From NCBI GenBank assembly GCA_023935145.1, contig CM043701.1, positions 70,572,317 to 70,636,316 of the forward strand: a stretch of 64,000 nucleotides of DNA, given 5' to 3'. Shown piece by piece: positions 21,431 to 33,706 of this stretch. Under the pieces are notes generated by a model that worked only from the letters and a program-made list of their open reading frames with translations, did not search any database and had not been told where the DNA came from. The DNA is from Bretschneidera sinensis. Taxonomy: Eukaryota > Streptophyta > Magnoliopsida > Brassicales > Akaniaceae. Made by a program: the position numbers and the translations under genes. Each line of letters opens with the position of its first letter. Position 1 is the first letter of the stretch.

Positions 21431-22990
21431 ATTGGAAAACTTTTGGAAATATTCCAAATAACATTAACTTGACAAAAGATAATATAATTAGGGCTGAAAA
21501 TAATTTACAACAAACCTTATCTGATGATAATTTGCTTCTTTTAAATACTACTAGACTAGAATTTGAAACTTGGTTGCATCGTGAAAAATCTCTATTACAT
21601 GATAAATAACAAATTAAATGACTATAAGAGGGTGACAAAAACACCAAATATTTTCATGCTTAACTTAAAGAAAAACATGCTAGACCTAAATTTAAAATTA
21701 AAAAGGATGATGGTTCTTTTACGACAAATGACAATGAAATTGGAAAAATGGCTTGCAAATATTTTCAAATTATTTTTACAAATGGATTTCCAACTCCTTC
21801 ATCTCACGAATTATTAGATTATATTCCTAAAATGATTACCCATTCTTAAAATGAAAATTTGTATAAAATTCCATTAGGAGAAGAAATTAAACAAGTTATT
21901 GACGATCTAGATCCTAATAGTGCTCTGGGCATTGATGGTTTTAATAGTCATTTCTTTCGTGCTTGTTGGTCTATGATTAAAACTAATGTTATTAGGGCAG
22001 TTCATGCATTTTTCAAAGGAGATTATTTTCCTAAATCTTGCATTATCACAAACTTAATTTTTATCCACAAGGTTGATAATCCTAACTCCTTGAAGGATTT
22101 AAGACCTATTAGTTTATGTACTTTCATGTATAAAACCATATAAAAAATTCTAACTACTAGACTTGCGAATCTTCCTCCTTTTCTAATTTTGGATAAACAA
22201 TCTGGATTCATTAAAGGCAAAAGTATTCATGAAAACATATGCCTAGCTCATGAAATGGTAAATGTTATAAATAATAAAGTCCACGGATCTAATGCCATAT
22301 TTAAGATTGATATGTCTAAAGCCTATGATCGAGTAGATTGGGCTTTTTTATTAAGAGTGCTCCGAAAATTTGGTTTCTCAGAATTATGGTGTGATCTTAT
22401 ATTAAAATGTTTGTCTAATTTATGGTATACACTTTCTTTAAATGGTTCTTCCTATGGCTTTTTCTAATCATCAAGGGGCCTTTGTCAAGGAGGTCTATTA
22501 TCACCTTTGTTATTCATAATAGTGAAAGAAGTTTTTTTATCGTAACTTTATTGATTAGGTAAAAAAAAGACTAATTGGACGATTCAAAGTTTCAGGAGCA
22601 GCCTTAGGAATCACCAATTTATTATATGCGGATGATATGCTTTTATTCCTAAATGGTAAGAAAAAATTCTGTTAGTGCTTGTAAAACACTACTCCAACAA
22701 TATAAAACTATTTCAGGTAAACAAATTAATTGGTAAAAAAGTTCATACATAACTAATATACTTGTAGCTCATCTAGGATTGCATATATTCATTCTTAGTT
22801 AGGATTTAAAAATTCTCATTTACCTATTCATTATTTAGGAGTACTTATATTTAAGGGCAAGAGTAAAAATCGTTATTTTATTAATATGCTAGACAAAATT
22901 CAAAATAGGTTAGTTTCAAGGAAATATAAATTCTTTCATCCATTCCTATTCATACTCTAGCAGGTATTTCACCTCCCTTTAGCTTTATAA
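21431..22990 (+). pseudogene. LINE ORF2 reverse transcriptase domain
   Basis: Recognisable blocks: IKQVIDDLDPNSALGIDGFNS (usual SPGPDGF) at about 21890-21950, NLIFIHKVDN and LKDLRPISLCTFMYK (RPISL) near 22050-22130, DKQSGFIKGKSIHENI near 22190-22230, IDMSKAYDRVDW at about 22306-22341, GLCQGGLLSPLLF near 22475-22505 and the catalytic LLYADDMLLFLNG at about 22620-22660, intact. Stops at about 22140 and 22466 and frame changes inactivate it. Confidence 0.85.
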
Positions 22991-24600
22991 AATCTTTGGA
23001 GAGTATATTCTCTTCCTTTTGTGGAATTTGGGATCTCAAGTTAGAAAAAAATGGATTTCTTGGGACTGTATTTGCAAACCTTTTGAAGAAGGAGGTTTAG
23101 GTATTAGAAGACTACATGAAATTCATGAAAGTATTCAAGCCAAATTAGCATGGAATTTTTTACAATCTAACTCATTATGGAGTTGTTTTATGAGGAGAAA
23201 GTCTGGAATCCAAATTCCGGGTCTTAGAAATCCATACTTTGCTACCAAAATTTGAAAATCTATAGCACCCTCTATCCTTCATTTAAAAGAACTCTCTATA
23301 TTGATTTTAGGTGATGGATCTAAATTTTTTTGGCATGATAAATAGAATAATTTGAATATTTTTAGTGATTTTTCTTATTTTGAGTCTTGTTCTTTTAAGA
23401 AAGTTGTTGAAGATGTAGATAAAATGAACATACTAAAATCAGATTTTTCTCTATTATTTGATGTTGCAAAAGCTGTTAAACTTAATGGTAAAGATGATAA
23501 ATTAATATGGAAACATTTACAATCAAGTATGTTTACAACTAAAGAATGCTGGAAAAAAATCAAAATTAAAAATAGACCTTTTAAATGGGCCAATAAAAAT
23601 ATGGAACAATTGGATTCCACCAAAAGTAAGTAGCTTTATTTGGAAATTGATTTTTTGTGGTCTCTTTGTAGACTCAAAAAAAAAAAAAAAAGTAGGCATC
23701 CATTTGGCTTCTAAATGTACATGTTGTCATTCAGGCAACATTTAAACAATAGATCATCTTTTTGTTCATAGTATACTTGCTAATACGGTTTGGGATTATT
23801 TTGGTGTTAGACTTGAGGTTAATCATGCTCATTCCATACATGCTTTATTTGATAATTGGCTTAGTAATAATTCTCTATCATCTCAATTGGGTATCACTCA
23901 TATTTGTACTTTATTATGGGGTTGCTGGAATATTTGGAGGATGCGTAATTAGATTATACAAGAAGGTAAATCTATTTAAAAGTATTAATTGCTCATACTA
24001 AAGAAGGTATAATGGATACTTCAAAGTTCATTAAGCCTAAATCGTTTATATATTTTCATGAAATATTATGCATTAATGCCATTAACATTAAAATCATCTC
24101 TCCCTCTATTCGTAAAGGTATTTGGACTCGATGGAGCCCTTTGCCTCCTTGACAAATTAAACTTAACACCGATGGTTCTTGTTCAACTAAAGGTAGTGCG
24201 GGTGGGGGATATTTAGAAATTGATCTTCCTTTATTCTTGCTTATTCTAACTTATTTGAATCTTGGTCTAATAATAAGGCGGAAGCACTAGCCATTTTATC
24301 TGGTTTGAAGTTAATGCATGAGCATAATTTTACTTTAGCTATCATAGAATGTGATTCAAAATTACTTGTTAATTTAATTCTTGGTTTATGTACTTGTCCA
24401 TGGTATTTAGAGTACATGATTTGATAAATTAAATTACTTATTACTACACCCATGACTATTACCCATATTTTTCGAGAAGCCAATATGGTTGCAGAGTCTC
24501 TCGCTAAATATGGTCTTATTCATGGTAGTTGTAAAATATTTTTGAGTTCTAATAAGTTACCTCCCTCTAGTTTAGCTACTTTATATTTTGATTCCTCTCA
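22991..24600 (+). pseudogene. LINE ORF2 C-terminal region with zf-RVT-like part and RNase H
   Basis: KWISWDCICKPFEEGGLGIRRL (about 23045-23110) is the standard plant LINE motif after RT. TTKECWKKI...FKW and CTCCHSG (about 23718-23740) followed by HLFVHS match the zf-RVT region. Near 24105-24180 KGIWTRWSPLPP*QIKLNTDGSCSTKGSAGGGY opens a ribonuclease H domain (usual KLNTDGS..GAGG), with EHNFTLAIIECDSK near 24320. An RNase H end is typical of a subset of plant L1 elements. Stops throughout. Confidence 0.8.
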
Positions 24601-24766
24601 GTTGTATACCTATTGAAAAGCATAGTTTATTGTATCTCTTATGTTTAGGGTAAGGCTAAGGACCTCCAAGCATGTTTGGGGATGGTCCTTATTATGCCCC
24701 CATCTATATGTATTTTTTTAATTATCAGTACAATTCTACAGAGGTTTTTTTTTTAATAAAAAAAAA

Positions 24767-24940
24767 TCTAATTCATTTATTGCCATCCATGGGCTTTAAA
24801 ATTTGAGGACAAATTGTATAATCAATTTGTTAAATTTGGATATATGTATACAAAACACTTGAAGGCAAAAGATAAAAAAAAGTATAACTGAGTCTAGTTA
24901 ATATGGTTAGGCCTATGATGTCGTTGATATAAATGACTAC
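24767..24940. other. Unassigned AT-rich segment
   Basis: Lies between the LINE A-rich tail and the next block of copy 2. No ORF, repeat or terminal motif recognised; not matched to copy 1. Confidence 0.4.
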
Positions 24941-25228
24941 ACATAAGTATTTGATATTGTTTTTAGTAGTTTGAGATACCATAACATAAATGATATTATT
25001 TAATAGTAAATTAAGATATAATTTGACTGTAAAATGATATCATCTTCATAAAAGATTCCAATATATTGTAAAATGATATAATAATAAATTATAAAATGAT
25101 AGTAATTAAGATAACATTTGACAATAATTTAAATTTTATCAAATGATGCTAAATTATTGATGATATCATTATACTAAATTATTATCAAATAGTACTCTGA
25201 ATTGCTATTAAATGGTATGAAAAAAAGT
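24941..25228. repeat. Further part of copy 2 of the local duplication
   Basis: Matches about 1835-2090: TTTTTAGTAGTTTGAGATACCATAACAT, TGATATCAT, GATAGTAATTAAGATAACATTTGACAATA and the CAAATAGTACTCTGAATTGCTATTAAATGGTAT end. Similarity stops at TATATATC where the Athila-like fragment begins. Confidence 0.65.
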
Positions 25229-25237
25229 TATATATCA

Positions 25238-25696
25238 TTATTTATATAAAACTGCATATAATAATAGACTAATAGTTGTTGATACCGATTTTGAGACGGA
25301 TGATCCTACAAGAGCAACGATACATCTGCTCACACTAAAAACACAGAAGCGAGCTAAAATTCGTGGAGGGAGTGATGCCTCAAAGGGACTTTCCGATGCC
25401 TCAAAGGTTGGTAGCAATTGAATCATGCCCGGCTTAAACTCAGGTTGTTGGTCATTAGGGGGGAACATGATACAAGATGGTGTGGTCATTCGGCTAGGAT
25501 GTAAGTAGTCCTTAATTGTCCTAGCAACATTCTCATTGTGATTGTCGGCCATGTTAACAAAATCCTCTAAATTCTCGTTTGGGTGTGCACTATGGTTTGA
25601 TCTAGGCGAGGTTTCACTAATGGACGTGGAAGGAGAGGGTAACTCTATTTCAGGTCTTTTAATGAATCTACCTCGCGAATCTCTTGGTCTAAGCAT
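25238..25696 (-). pseudogene. Truncated Athila-like gag N-terminus
   Basis: ATG at 25696. The first ~105 residues carry an SRGRF..RPEIELPSP basic/Pro-rich start, then IKDYLHPSRMTTPSCIMFPP and FKPGMIQLLPTFEAS, which corresponds to the region before the capsid domain (compare FDLKPHVIQLLPSFHG in the element at 55250). From SESPFEASLPP on, the frame is open but no longer gag-like, so this is a fusion to unrelated sequence produced by truncation. Confidence 0.7.
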
Positions 25697-25817
25697 ACAC
25701 CAAAGGAATTAGAGGAGAATTGATTAAAACAGAAAAAAATAGAAAATCAAAACAAAGAGCAAAGAAAAATATTACCGTCTTGTCTCAAAGTTGACAATCT
25801 TCCTTGTAGTTAAGCGC

Positions 25818-25838
25818 GTTTCCTTGACAACAGCTCCA
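25818..25838 (-). other. Degenerate tRNA-Asp-type primer-binding site
   Basis: Minus strand from 25838: TGGAGCTGTTGTCAAGGAA. Compare TGGCGCCGTTGCCGGGGA, the complement of the plant tRNA-Asp(GTC) 3' end. Located six bases after the LTR end. Confidence 0.65.
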
Positions 25839-25843
25839 AAATT

Positions 25844-27133
25844 TGATTACGCTCAAACTAACACGCGATTATTGTGTATAGATGAGGTGTCGATCCCACG
25901 AGGAAAAACAAACTACAAGAGAAAGTGTAAACCTTAACACGAAATGATGAAATTCAAATGAGTAAATCTTTGTTTTACGAATGAAGCTATATAAGAGAGT
26001 TGTGAAAATATGACGAAGGATTCAATAAAGAAATAATAAGGTTCCAAGAATCCTTCCTAAGTTCATTGCCTTATCCCTATCTTGACTCAATAGTTTTATC
26101 TCGATTACTGGTTTCACATCCCAAACAAGCAATCGGTAAATATTCAATTAAAGCACATAAACATCCTAATGTAATTGCTACAAATTACTCTTTAATTCTG
26201 ATTCAAGCACACATGACCTATCTTATAGATTATCAAGAAACAACAATATAGTTCAATAACAATACTGCAGTAATGGACAAATCTATAAGATGAATCTATC
26301 GAAATCAATCACATCTAACAACTTGACATAAGAAGAGCTTTATTAGACTTATATGGAGGAGAAAGATGCAATCACTGGATTAAGAGGAAATCATCTCATT
26401 CTTACTTAATCAAAGAGTAAATCATAAGCAATGTTTAACAATGAATCCATACAACTGAATCAAGAATAGAAATAAGAACAACTACACCTAGGAATTCATC
26501 GTTTTGCCTTGTTTGGAGATTAGTTAGACATTAGGCTCATGCTTGATCACCTAAAATGGAGAAGAATATGGTAGCTCTCCTATTTCTAGCCTCCTCTTCA
26601 ATCAAACCTAAGTGTTCTATTAATACCCAAAAAGGTTCAAGGGTATTTTCGGGTCAAAAAATGTCATTAAAGCCATAATAAAGTCGTGAAATAGAAACAG
26701 GGGATCGCGCTCGCGTCGTGACGCCACCCTGGATCCTGGTTTTGTAGAGGCTCTGGAGGTCGTGACGCACACTGGTCCAAGCCGCGACGCACAACTTGAT
26801 TTCAACCTCTAGCTCAGAAGCTAATGGTTTCTGGTGGCCGCGGCTAAAACCTTGGCTCGCCGCAGCATGGAACCCTAGAAATGGGTTTCTCTTCATTGTG
26901 TTATTCCGAAACCATTCCTTCACTACGATATGCATAGAATCTTCGTGCTTTAAACAACGTTAGCTTTTCCATCTCTTTTAAACCAAAAATATCTGAAAAT
27001 GCATCGAAATAAGTCAATAAACCAAGAATGAAACTTTAGAATTATTAAGGCATAAATGTGTAATTTAACCCTAAATCAACCCTAAAATGCTAACAAATAA
27101 ATGCTATTAAGATGCATTTTATGACTCTCATCA
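25844..27133 (-). repeat. 5' LTR of the truncated Athila-like element
   Basis: On the minus strand it starts TGATGAGAGTCATAAAATGCA, like TGATGAGTCTTAAATATTGC at 53638, and ends GAGCGTAATCA. It carries a GC-rich block with GTCGTGACGC at 26715-26724 and 26759-26768 and the variant GCCGCGACGC at 26781-26790. A TATTAATA box on the minus strand (about 26628-26617) lies ~90 nt downstream of them. The GTGTCGATCCCACGAGG text (about 25890-25906) matches the U5-like end of Athila LTRs. Confidence 0.75.
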
Positions 27134-27797
27134 GTGCCACATGTCGTAATGTCATTAGCTGAGTAACACTTCCTTACATCAATAGCGAACACAACATTTG
27201 CAGCAAAATCAAAAGTTTTTTTTTAAAAAAAGAAAAAAAACATTCGGGCCTTTCTCCTTCCACAGTTTGTTGAGAGAATTAGTTGATAAACTTGTTTTTA
27301 CAAGTTTTGATTTAGTCCAAATAACATGTGCACCGATTAAATCCTAAGTGAATTAGCCCTTCCCCACTATAAGAAAGCAAGGATTACCATTAACACACTG
27401 TTCAACATTCTGGCTCTCTCACATTTATAATAGTACCAATCAAGTTCAAGAGCCCTTTCCCATCGCACGGTGCAATTAAAGAAAGAAGGGTACTTGAGGT
27501 CTATATCTCTGAATTTCGCATTGTAATGATCATGTGAGAGTTAGGCACTGTAGGCATTCAATTTAAGGGCACTTCATCCATTTTATATTAATTTTTTATT
27601 TTTAAATTTTGTGTACTTTTATTTTTAACTAATAATTATGGGAGAATTGAAAAAATGGGTAAGGAAAAAATAATCTTTTTAGTTTCTGTAAATTAGGATA
27701 TTTTGTATTTAGAATTAAAAAAACAAATAATAATAATAATGCCCATCTTATCATGATTTTGAAAAAAAATAAAAGGTCAATACACATGCATCATCAA
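27134..27797. repeat. Last part of copy 2 of the local duplication and flank
   Basis: 27134-27250 is unassigned and absent from copy 1. 27251-27750 matches about 2100-2530: CAGTTTGTTGAGAGAATTAGTTGATAAAC, CAAATAACATGTGC, AACATTCTGGCTCTCTCACAT and AATAGTACCAATCAAGTTCAAGAG. 27751-27797 leads into the hAT-like element and ends with its left target duplication ATCATCAA (27790-27797). Confidence 0.6.
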
Positions 27798-28650
27798 TAG
27801 GACTGGGCACGGTTCGGATATCTGATCCGAATAGTTTTTTTTTATTCGATTCAAAATTTTCAAATCAGTAAAATTTCAATTTGTATCCGATTTGTAAATT
27901 TCAGATACCCAATTAATCGGTTATCCGGTGGTTTGGTTTGGATATTATTGGATATCCGAACCATTTTTTCAATTGAATTAAATTTCACTTCAAGATTGAC
28001 TAAAAACTAGAAAACAGAGCTAATTTGCATTTTAATAAGAACAACACCATAACAAATTTATCGTTAGAGAAGAAAATGCATAATCGAACACAATTAAGGG
28101 AAAGGAATCATGGAAGATATTGAAGTCATCATGGAAACAATTTCTTTTAACATTATTTATAACATTGCATCAGCCAATAAAATTCAAATGATAGCACCAA
28201 AACTATAACAAAAATCTCAAAAAAAAAAAAAAAAAACTAGTGATTTTATCCTTCCCTAACATCTAACCAACAATCTCAATTTTCTTAACTCCTCATACGA
28301 TCCTATATTTGATCCTTCCATATTCATAAAAAGGTTTACACCCAAAAAAATTAAAAAAGGGGAAAACAAGTAAACATATAGAGTAATTGGGTAATCAATC
28401 AAAAAGTCCATTTTCAGATCTTGATCCTCAGATAACCTTAAACTTGGACTCAGAAGTAGAAGTGATAGAGGGAGTCTTACGTTTGGGCACAACACCTTTA
28501 ATGGTGTTGCGGTGGTGAGGGAGATCGAAAGCTTGCTTGGTTCAATGGCAGGTGGAGGTGTGACACGGTGCAGCTCTGGAGAGAAAGGGGAAAATTGTGA
28601 GAAGAGGAGAAGAAAGATAGTCGCCAAAAGTGAAAATTGAGATGTTTAAA
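27798..28650. mobile_element. hAT-like non-autonomous element, left part
   Basis: Left end TAGGACTGGGCACGGTTCGG. The matching right end is at 45425, where the minus strand reads TAGGGTTGGG. Flanks ATCATCAA (27790-27797) and ATCATTAA (45426-45433) form an 8-bp target duplication with one mismatch, the hAT signature. Repeated GGATATC(T/C)GATCCGA and CCGAACC words near both ends are subterminal repeats. Minus-strand 28627-28256 is pyrimidine-rich with a short open frame; another frame there gives a basic KRKTPSITSTSESKFK text that could be a transposase N-terminal remnant, but this is weak. Confidence 0.7.
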
Positions 28651-30720
28651 TGTAATACTCGTATTTTTAAAGTAAGGGTAAAGAAGTAATTCGATAGATA
28701 TGACATGGAATTAAAATAATATATATTAAAGATTTATTATTGAATAAAATAATTCTTTTGAAAAAAAAGTGGACATGCTTGGACGCATGGGAGGATAAGA
28801 AGAAGAAAAAATGGACACACCTGGATGCATGGATGGATAAGGTAAGGTAAAAAAAAAAAAAAACAAAACTATGGACAACACCTGAAGTCTAGGTGTTGTC
28901 GCCCAAAATGCTTGGGACACTAAGCACTATAATTGCAATGGTGCAAAACAGTGGCACATAGTGGGCGGTTAATATATTTATATATATATTTACCCTTTAT
29001 TTTATTTTGATATTTCTTACCAAATCCTGTTTAGTTTTCTTCTTTCTTCAATTCAAATTACTATACTTCTTTAAACACTTGGGGATTGAAAGAAAGGTTG
29101 AAAGAGTAAAATTTTGACGAAGTTTACGGGAGAATTTTAAAGAGAGTCGTGGAAATCTTTAAGAAAAACAAAAGGTAATAATGTGAATTTTATTTTTTGA
29201 AACTTAGTATACATGAAAAATACCCGGAATTTGATGTAGAAATTTAAAGGTATTAATTATGGAAAAATTGAAGAATAAATTAGAAATTTTAATATAAATA
29301 TTTTGTCAGGTGTTGACGATCAGCAATCGGGGGAATTTGCTGAAAAAAGCAGAAAAGGCAAGAAGGTGATTCACGTGTAGCTCTAAGTGTTACATGATGA
29401 GTTAGATTTACTTTTAGTAATCGAGATAGATATGAAATATAAAGTGATGATATTTGAATTATTTATTAAACTATGATTGGAAGATACATGAAAGTTAGTT
29501 GATAGATATGACAGGAATAATTGATATGTTAAAGATTTATTATATGAGAAGTAATATTATTAAAATAATGAGTCGATTAAATATATAATGAAGGGATAAA
29601 TTAAATTCTTGACAAGCTATGATTGATAATTTGATATGAATATGAGGAGACAATTTAATGAATATGATAAAAATAATAATTTTGAGAAAGAGCTGGATAG
29701 CAAAATTGAATGTATGAGTGTATGCTTGTTTTTATATTATTGTTCATATGCATAATTAATATAATTGTTCATATGCATATGTATGAAATGAAAAGAACCA
29801 GGAAGGTAGCAAGTCTAATAAAAGAACCGTGACGGCTGGTATATGCTGGAAATAAAAGAACCGAGAAGGCAGCCAGTCTAAATGAAACCGTGACGGCTGG
29901 TATATGTTGGAAATAAAAGAATCTGAAAGGTAGCCGGTCTAAGATAAAATAAGTCGACATTTGGGAAGATGTTCCCTAATAATAATATAATTTAAATTCA
30001 TGCATTGCATTTGTTTTAAATATCGATTATTATTGCGTGGGATGTTAAAGTGTTATTCTTGATTGTAAATTTATTGATAGATGAATGAGTCTCACAGAGA
30101 GACAGATATGATGAGAAAGAAATATGAAAGTATGATATGATAAGAATTATCTTAGTGATTGATTTTATGATGTGAACTTCATATCGAGGTAATTATGAGA
30201 TAGAAGTGATAGTCTCAAAATGATTAAATATATGAGAATAAATTGATAAATGATGATGATTATGATATGAGTAGTGATAATAGAATACTATTATCGAATT
30301 ATATGAGTTATAGATTAATTAATATAGGAAGACTATTTGAACAATTGAATACTTCTAATAAATTTAATTCATTGAGCTTGTGAAGCTCACTCCTCATTGT
30401 TAATTAATTTCAGGTAGTAGGCTGACGGATAGATTGGTGAGCTGATATGCAGAGTAAGTCATTATCTGTAAGCCATGTGGTCCATATCCTCAGACTAATG
30501 GAAAGAAAAAAAAATATTTGTAAATATTCATGCATAATATGTTGTATATAATGTTTCAGTTGCGATCTTAATAATGAAACTCCCCCATAGAGGGTTGAAG
30601 ATTTATTTATGTAGATAATTTCAGCTGGTATTTTTATATTGTTGCATATATGTGTCATGTTAGGATTTCAAAAAGTGACGACACATCTCAGGGGTGGCTA
30701 ACCCGGGATAAGTCGTTACA
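28651..30720 (+). repeat. 5' LTR of the plus-strand Tekay-like element
   Basis: Begins TGTAATACTCGTATTTTTAAAG and ends GTCGTTACA. It contains a diverged ~57-60-bp tandem repeat (about 29785-29950; AAAAGAACCG...GTGACGGCTGGTATATGCTGG). About 840 bp (roughly 28945-29785) are absent from its partner LTR, so one LTR had an internal deletion. Confidence 0.85.
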
Positions 30721-30724
30721 ATTT

Positions 30725-30736
30725 TGGTATCAGAGC
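30725..30736 (+). other. Primer-binding site of the plus-strand Tekay-like element
   Basis: TGGTATCAGAGC, exact 12-nt complement of plant initiator tRNA-Met, four bases after the LTR. Confidence 0.9.
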
Positions 30737-30821
30737 ATTAGGTTTTATGATTCTGTAGACTGCATAAAAATTTAAAGAAGTGGAAGATTTAAATAAATTA
30801 TATTTAATGCAGATTCTAAGG

Positions 30822-32009
30822 ATGACACGTGGACTTGCAAGAGCTAGAGGTAGAGTTCTGAATCAGAAGGGTCGTGGTAGACCCCCAATATTTAGAAGAG
30901 CTGAAGCAGAGAGAGAGGTTGAGTCTGTGGTTCATGCAAGGGAATAGGTTACTAGTGCAACTGGTACTAGTAGAGGTAGGAGAGAATCTGATATTAGAAG
31001 GGATGAGTTGAAAAAAGTTCTGGATCGTGCTATAGAGAGAATGAATACAGTAGGAGAAAGGGTTAATAATTTATCCAGGAGATTAGAGGAAAGAGGTAGA
31101 ATAGAACCTGATGTGGTGAGACACGAGACTCAAGAGGGAGAGGGTGTGTTTGCACATGAGATGCAAGGGGATTGTTCTGTGAGATTTCTTAAGTTTAAAC
31201 CCCAGTCTTTTAGAGGATCTGTAAATCCTGTGGAAGCTGAGCAATGGATTAGACATGTTGAGAAATATTTTGAAGTCTTACCAGTGACAGATAGAAAAAA
31301 GGTTGCTTTTACTTCATTTATGCTGGAAGGTGAAGCTTCTCAATGGTGGGAAGATATTCTGCCTAGATTGAGTACACAGATAGAACAACCCTTAACTTGG
31401 CTTAATTTTAAGGATGTGTTCTTTACAAAGTATTTTCCATATACATTTTGAGCACAGCAGGAGAGAGATTTTATTCATTTAAGGAAGAGTGCTTTATCTG
31501 TGGCTAAGTATGATAGTAGATTTATAGCCCTGTCGAGGTTTTTACTTGAGTTAATGAATACGAAGGAGATGAAATGTAAGAGATTTCTAGATGGGTTACA
31601 CTATGAAATTTGGACTAAACTCTCTTATATGGGTATTGAGAATTATGCTATACTGGTGGATAAAGCATTACAGATTGAGAAGGATTTAATGGAGTTTAGA
31701 GGTAGGAGGGAATGGCTGAAGAGGTCTAGATTTGAGGGACCCAGAGGTGGTAGCAGTATAAGTGTGCAGGGTGGGAGACCACCCTAGAAGGGGCGTTCCT
31801 TGTTACAAGGAACTATAATATAGAGTCAGAGGCAAGCAGGATTTGTTGCTTCTACAACACATAGTAATATTAGTGGGACCTCTAGATTTGGGAGATAGGC
31901 TATGGGAACTGGGAGTTATGGTAAAGGAGTAAGTATGCCACCAAGAGGAAGTGGTAATTTGATGTGTGATCGAGAGGCAAGAGTTTGCTTTAAATGTAAT
32001 CAGACAGGG
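30822..32009 (+). pseudogene. Tekay-like gag, N-terminal and central part
   Basis: ATG at 30822 (MTRGLARARGRVLNQ), stop at about 30946, then a long open stretch with a coiled-coil-like RMNTVGERVNNLSRRLEERG, and the capsid core FLKFKPQSFRGSVNP...AEQWIRHVEKYFEVL...VAFTSFMLEGEASQWWEDI. A stop follows FTKYFPYTF at 31449. The first half of the zinc knuckle, RVCFKCNQTGHF, ends at 32009, where the second Tekay element interrupts it. Confidence 0.85.
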
Positions 32010-32014
32010 CATTT

Positions 32015-33628
32015 TATAACGACCCATCCTGGGTTGGCCACCCCTGAGACGATGTTGTTGCATTTTGAAAATCCCAGCATGACACATATGAAATAAGAAA
32101 AATAATATCAACAAAATTTTTTTACATCAATCCTTAACCCTCAACAGGGGAGATACATCATTCTGATCTTGACTTAAACATTATATACAATATAAAATGC
32201 ATGAATATTTACAAAACAAATTTTATTTTATTTTCTCATTAGTCTGAGAATGTGGACACGTACGTGGCTTACAGATAATGATTTTGTCTGAACCTCAACT
32301 CACCAAACTATTTGTCCTGCGTGCTACCTGAAATCAATGTACAATGAGGGATGAGCTTCACAAGCTCAGTGAATTAAATTTACTAGAAGCATTCAATTTG
32401 TATAAATAATCATTTAATATTTAATCATTTATATCTCATATAACTTGATAATAGCATAGTCTAACATTTAGATAATTCTTATCATATCATACTTCTATAT
32501 TTCCTTCTCATCATGACTATCTCTCTGTGAGACTTATTCATCTATAAATAAATTTATAATAATAAACAACACTTCAACATTTTAGTCATAAAATCAATAT
32601 TTAAAACAGATACAATGCATGAATTATTATTGGGGAACTTCTTCCCCCTTGTCGACATATTTTTATCTTAGACCAGCCCCCTCTCGGGTCTTTTATTTCC
32701 AGCATATACCAGTTACCACGGTTTTTCATTTATTTCCAGTATATACCGGCTATCACGGTTTTTCATTTAGACAGGCCCCCTCCCAACTCTTTTATTTTAT
32801 GCATATGCATATGAACAAGGATATGAAATCGACTCATTATTCTAATAATATTACTTCTCATATAATAATTTTCTAGACATCCAATATTCCTATCATGCCT
32901 ATCAATCAAATTTTCAGCTACCACCAAAGCATAAACTAATAATTTATTCTAATATTATCACTAGATATTTCATATTTATCTTGATTACTTAAAGTATATT
33001 TAACTCACCACGTAGCACTTAGAGCTACCCATGGATCACCTCCTTGCCTTTCCTGCTCATCTCAGCAATTTTCCCCGGTTGTTGATCCTCAATACTTGAC
33101 ATAATATTTATATTAAAATTTAATTTATTCTTTAATTCTTCCATAATTTACTCCATTTGAAAATTCCCACTTTGAATTCTGGGAATTTCATGTATGCTAA
33201 AATTAAAAAAATAAACTTCATGTTATTACCTTTTGCTTTTCTTATAGCTTCCCGTGACTCTCTATAAAATTTTCCCCTAAACCCCTTCAAAATTTTGCTA
33301 TTTCAACATTTCTTTTGGTCCCCAAGTGTTTAGAGAAATAGAGTAATTGAATTGTAGTTGAAGGAAAACCAAAAAGGATTTGGTAAGTAAATAAAAAAAG
33401 TAAAACTATCCGTATTTATGAGCCCAAAAATCTTAACAATACTTAGCAGCCCTCTCCCCAAATTGCTCCATACAGAGGCCTTGCTGCCTTACATACAGCT
33501 TGGCCTCATTCTCTTGGCAACAGGTGTTGCCACCTAGTGCCAAAATTTTTTTTCCTTTGTTTTTTTTTCTTTCTTCTTTTGGAGGACACCAGTTTTTTTA
33601 ATTGTTTTATAAAAATTAAATCTTTCGC

Positions 33629-33706
<78 letters not shown>

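Larger units (their letters stand above)
13700..24766 (+). mobile_element. Plant L1-type LINE, 5'-truncated, split by a Tork-like Copia
   Basis: LINE sequence occupies about 13700-14196 and 20269-24766. It holds the end of ORF1, an ORF2 with apurinic endonuclease, reverse transcriptase, zinc-finger-like region and RNase H, and a short A-rich tail (AATAAAAAAAAA) at 24755-24766. ORF1 starts mid-protein, so the copy is 5'-truncated, as is usual for target-primed integration; its exact left edge is uncertain. Target-site duplications were not found. Confidence 0.8.
25229..27133 (-). mobile_element. Truncated Athila-like Gypsy: 5' LTR, PBS and gag start only
   Basis: Minus-strand order: LTR (27133-25844), tRNA-Asp-type PBS, leader and the first part of gag (from 25696). 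After about 25380 gag similarity stops at a direct repeat of CTTTGAGGCATC (two copies between about 25370 and 25410), and 25229-25370 is unrecognised. Everything downstream, including pol and 3' LTR, is missing. It sits inside copy 2 of the local duplication. Confidence 0.75.

Noticed and set aside
28256..28627. Possible host gene of 123 codons
   Set aside because: Pyrimidine-rich low-complexity text inside the hAT-like element; at most an exon remnant of its transposase.
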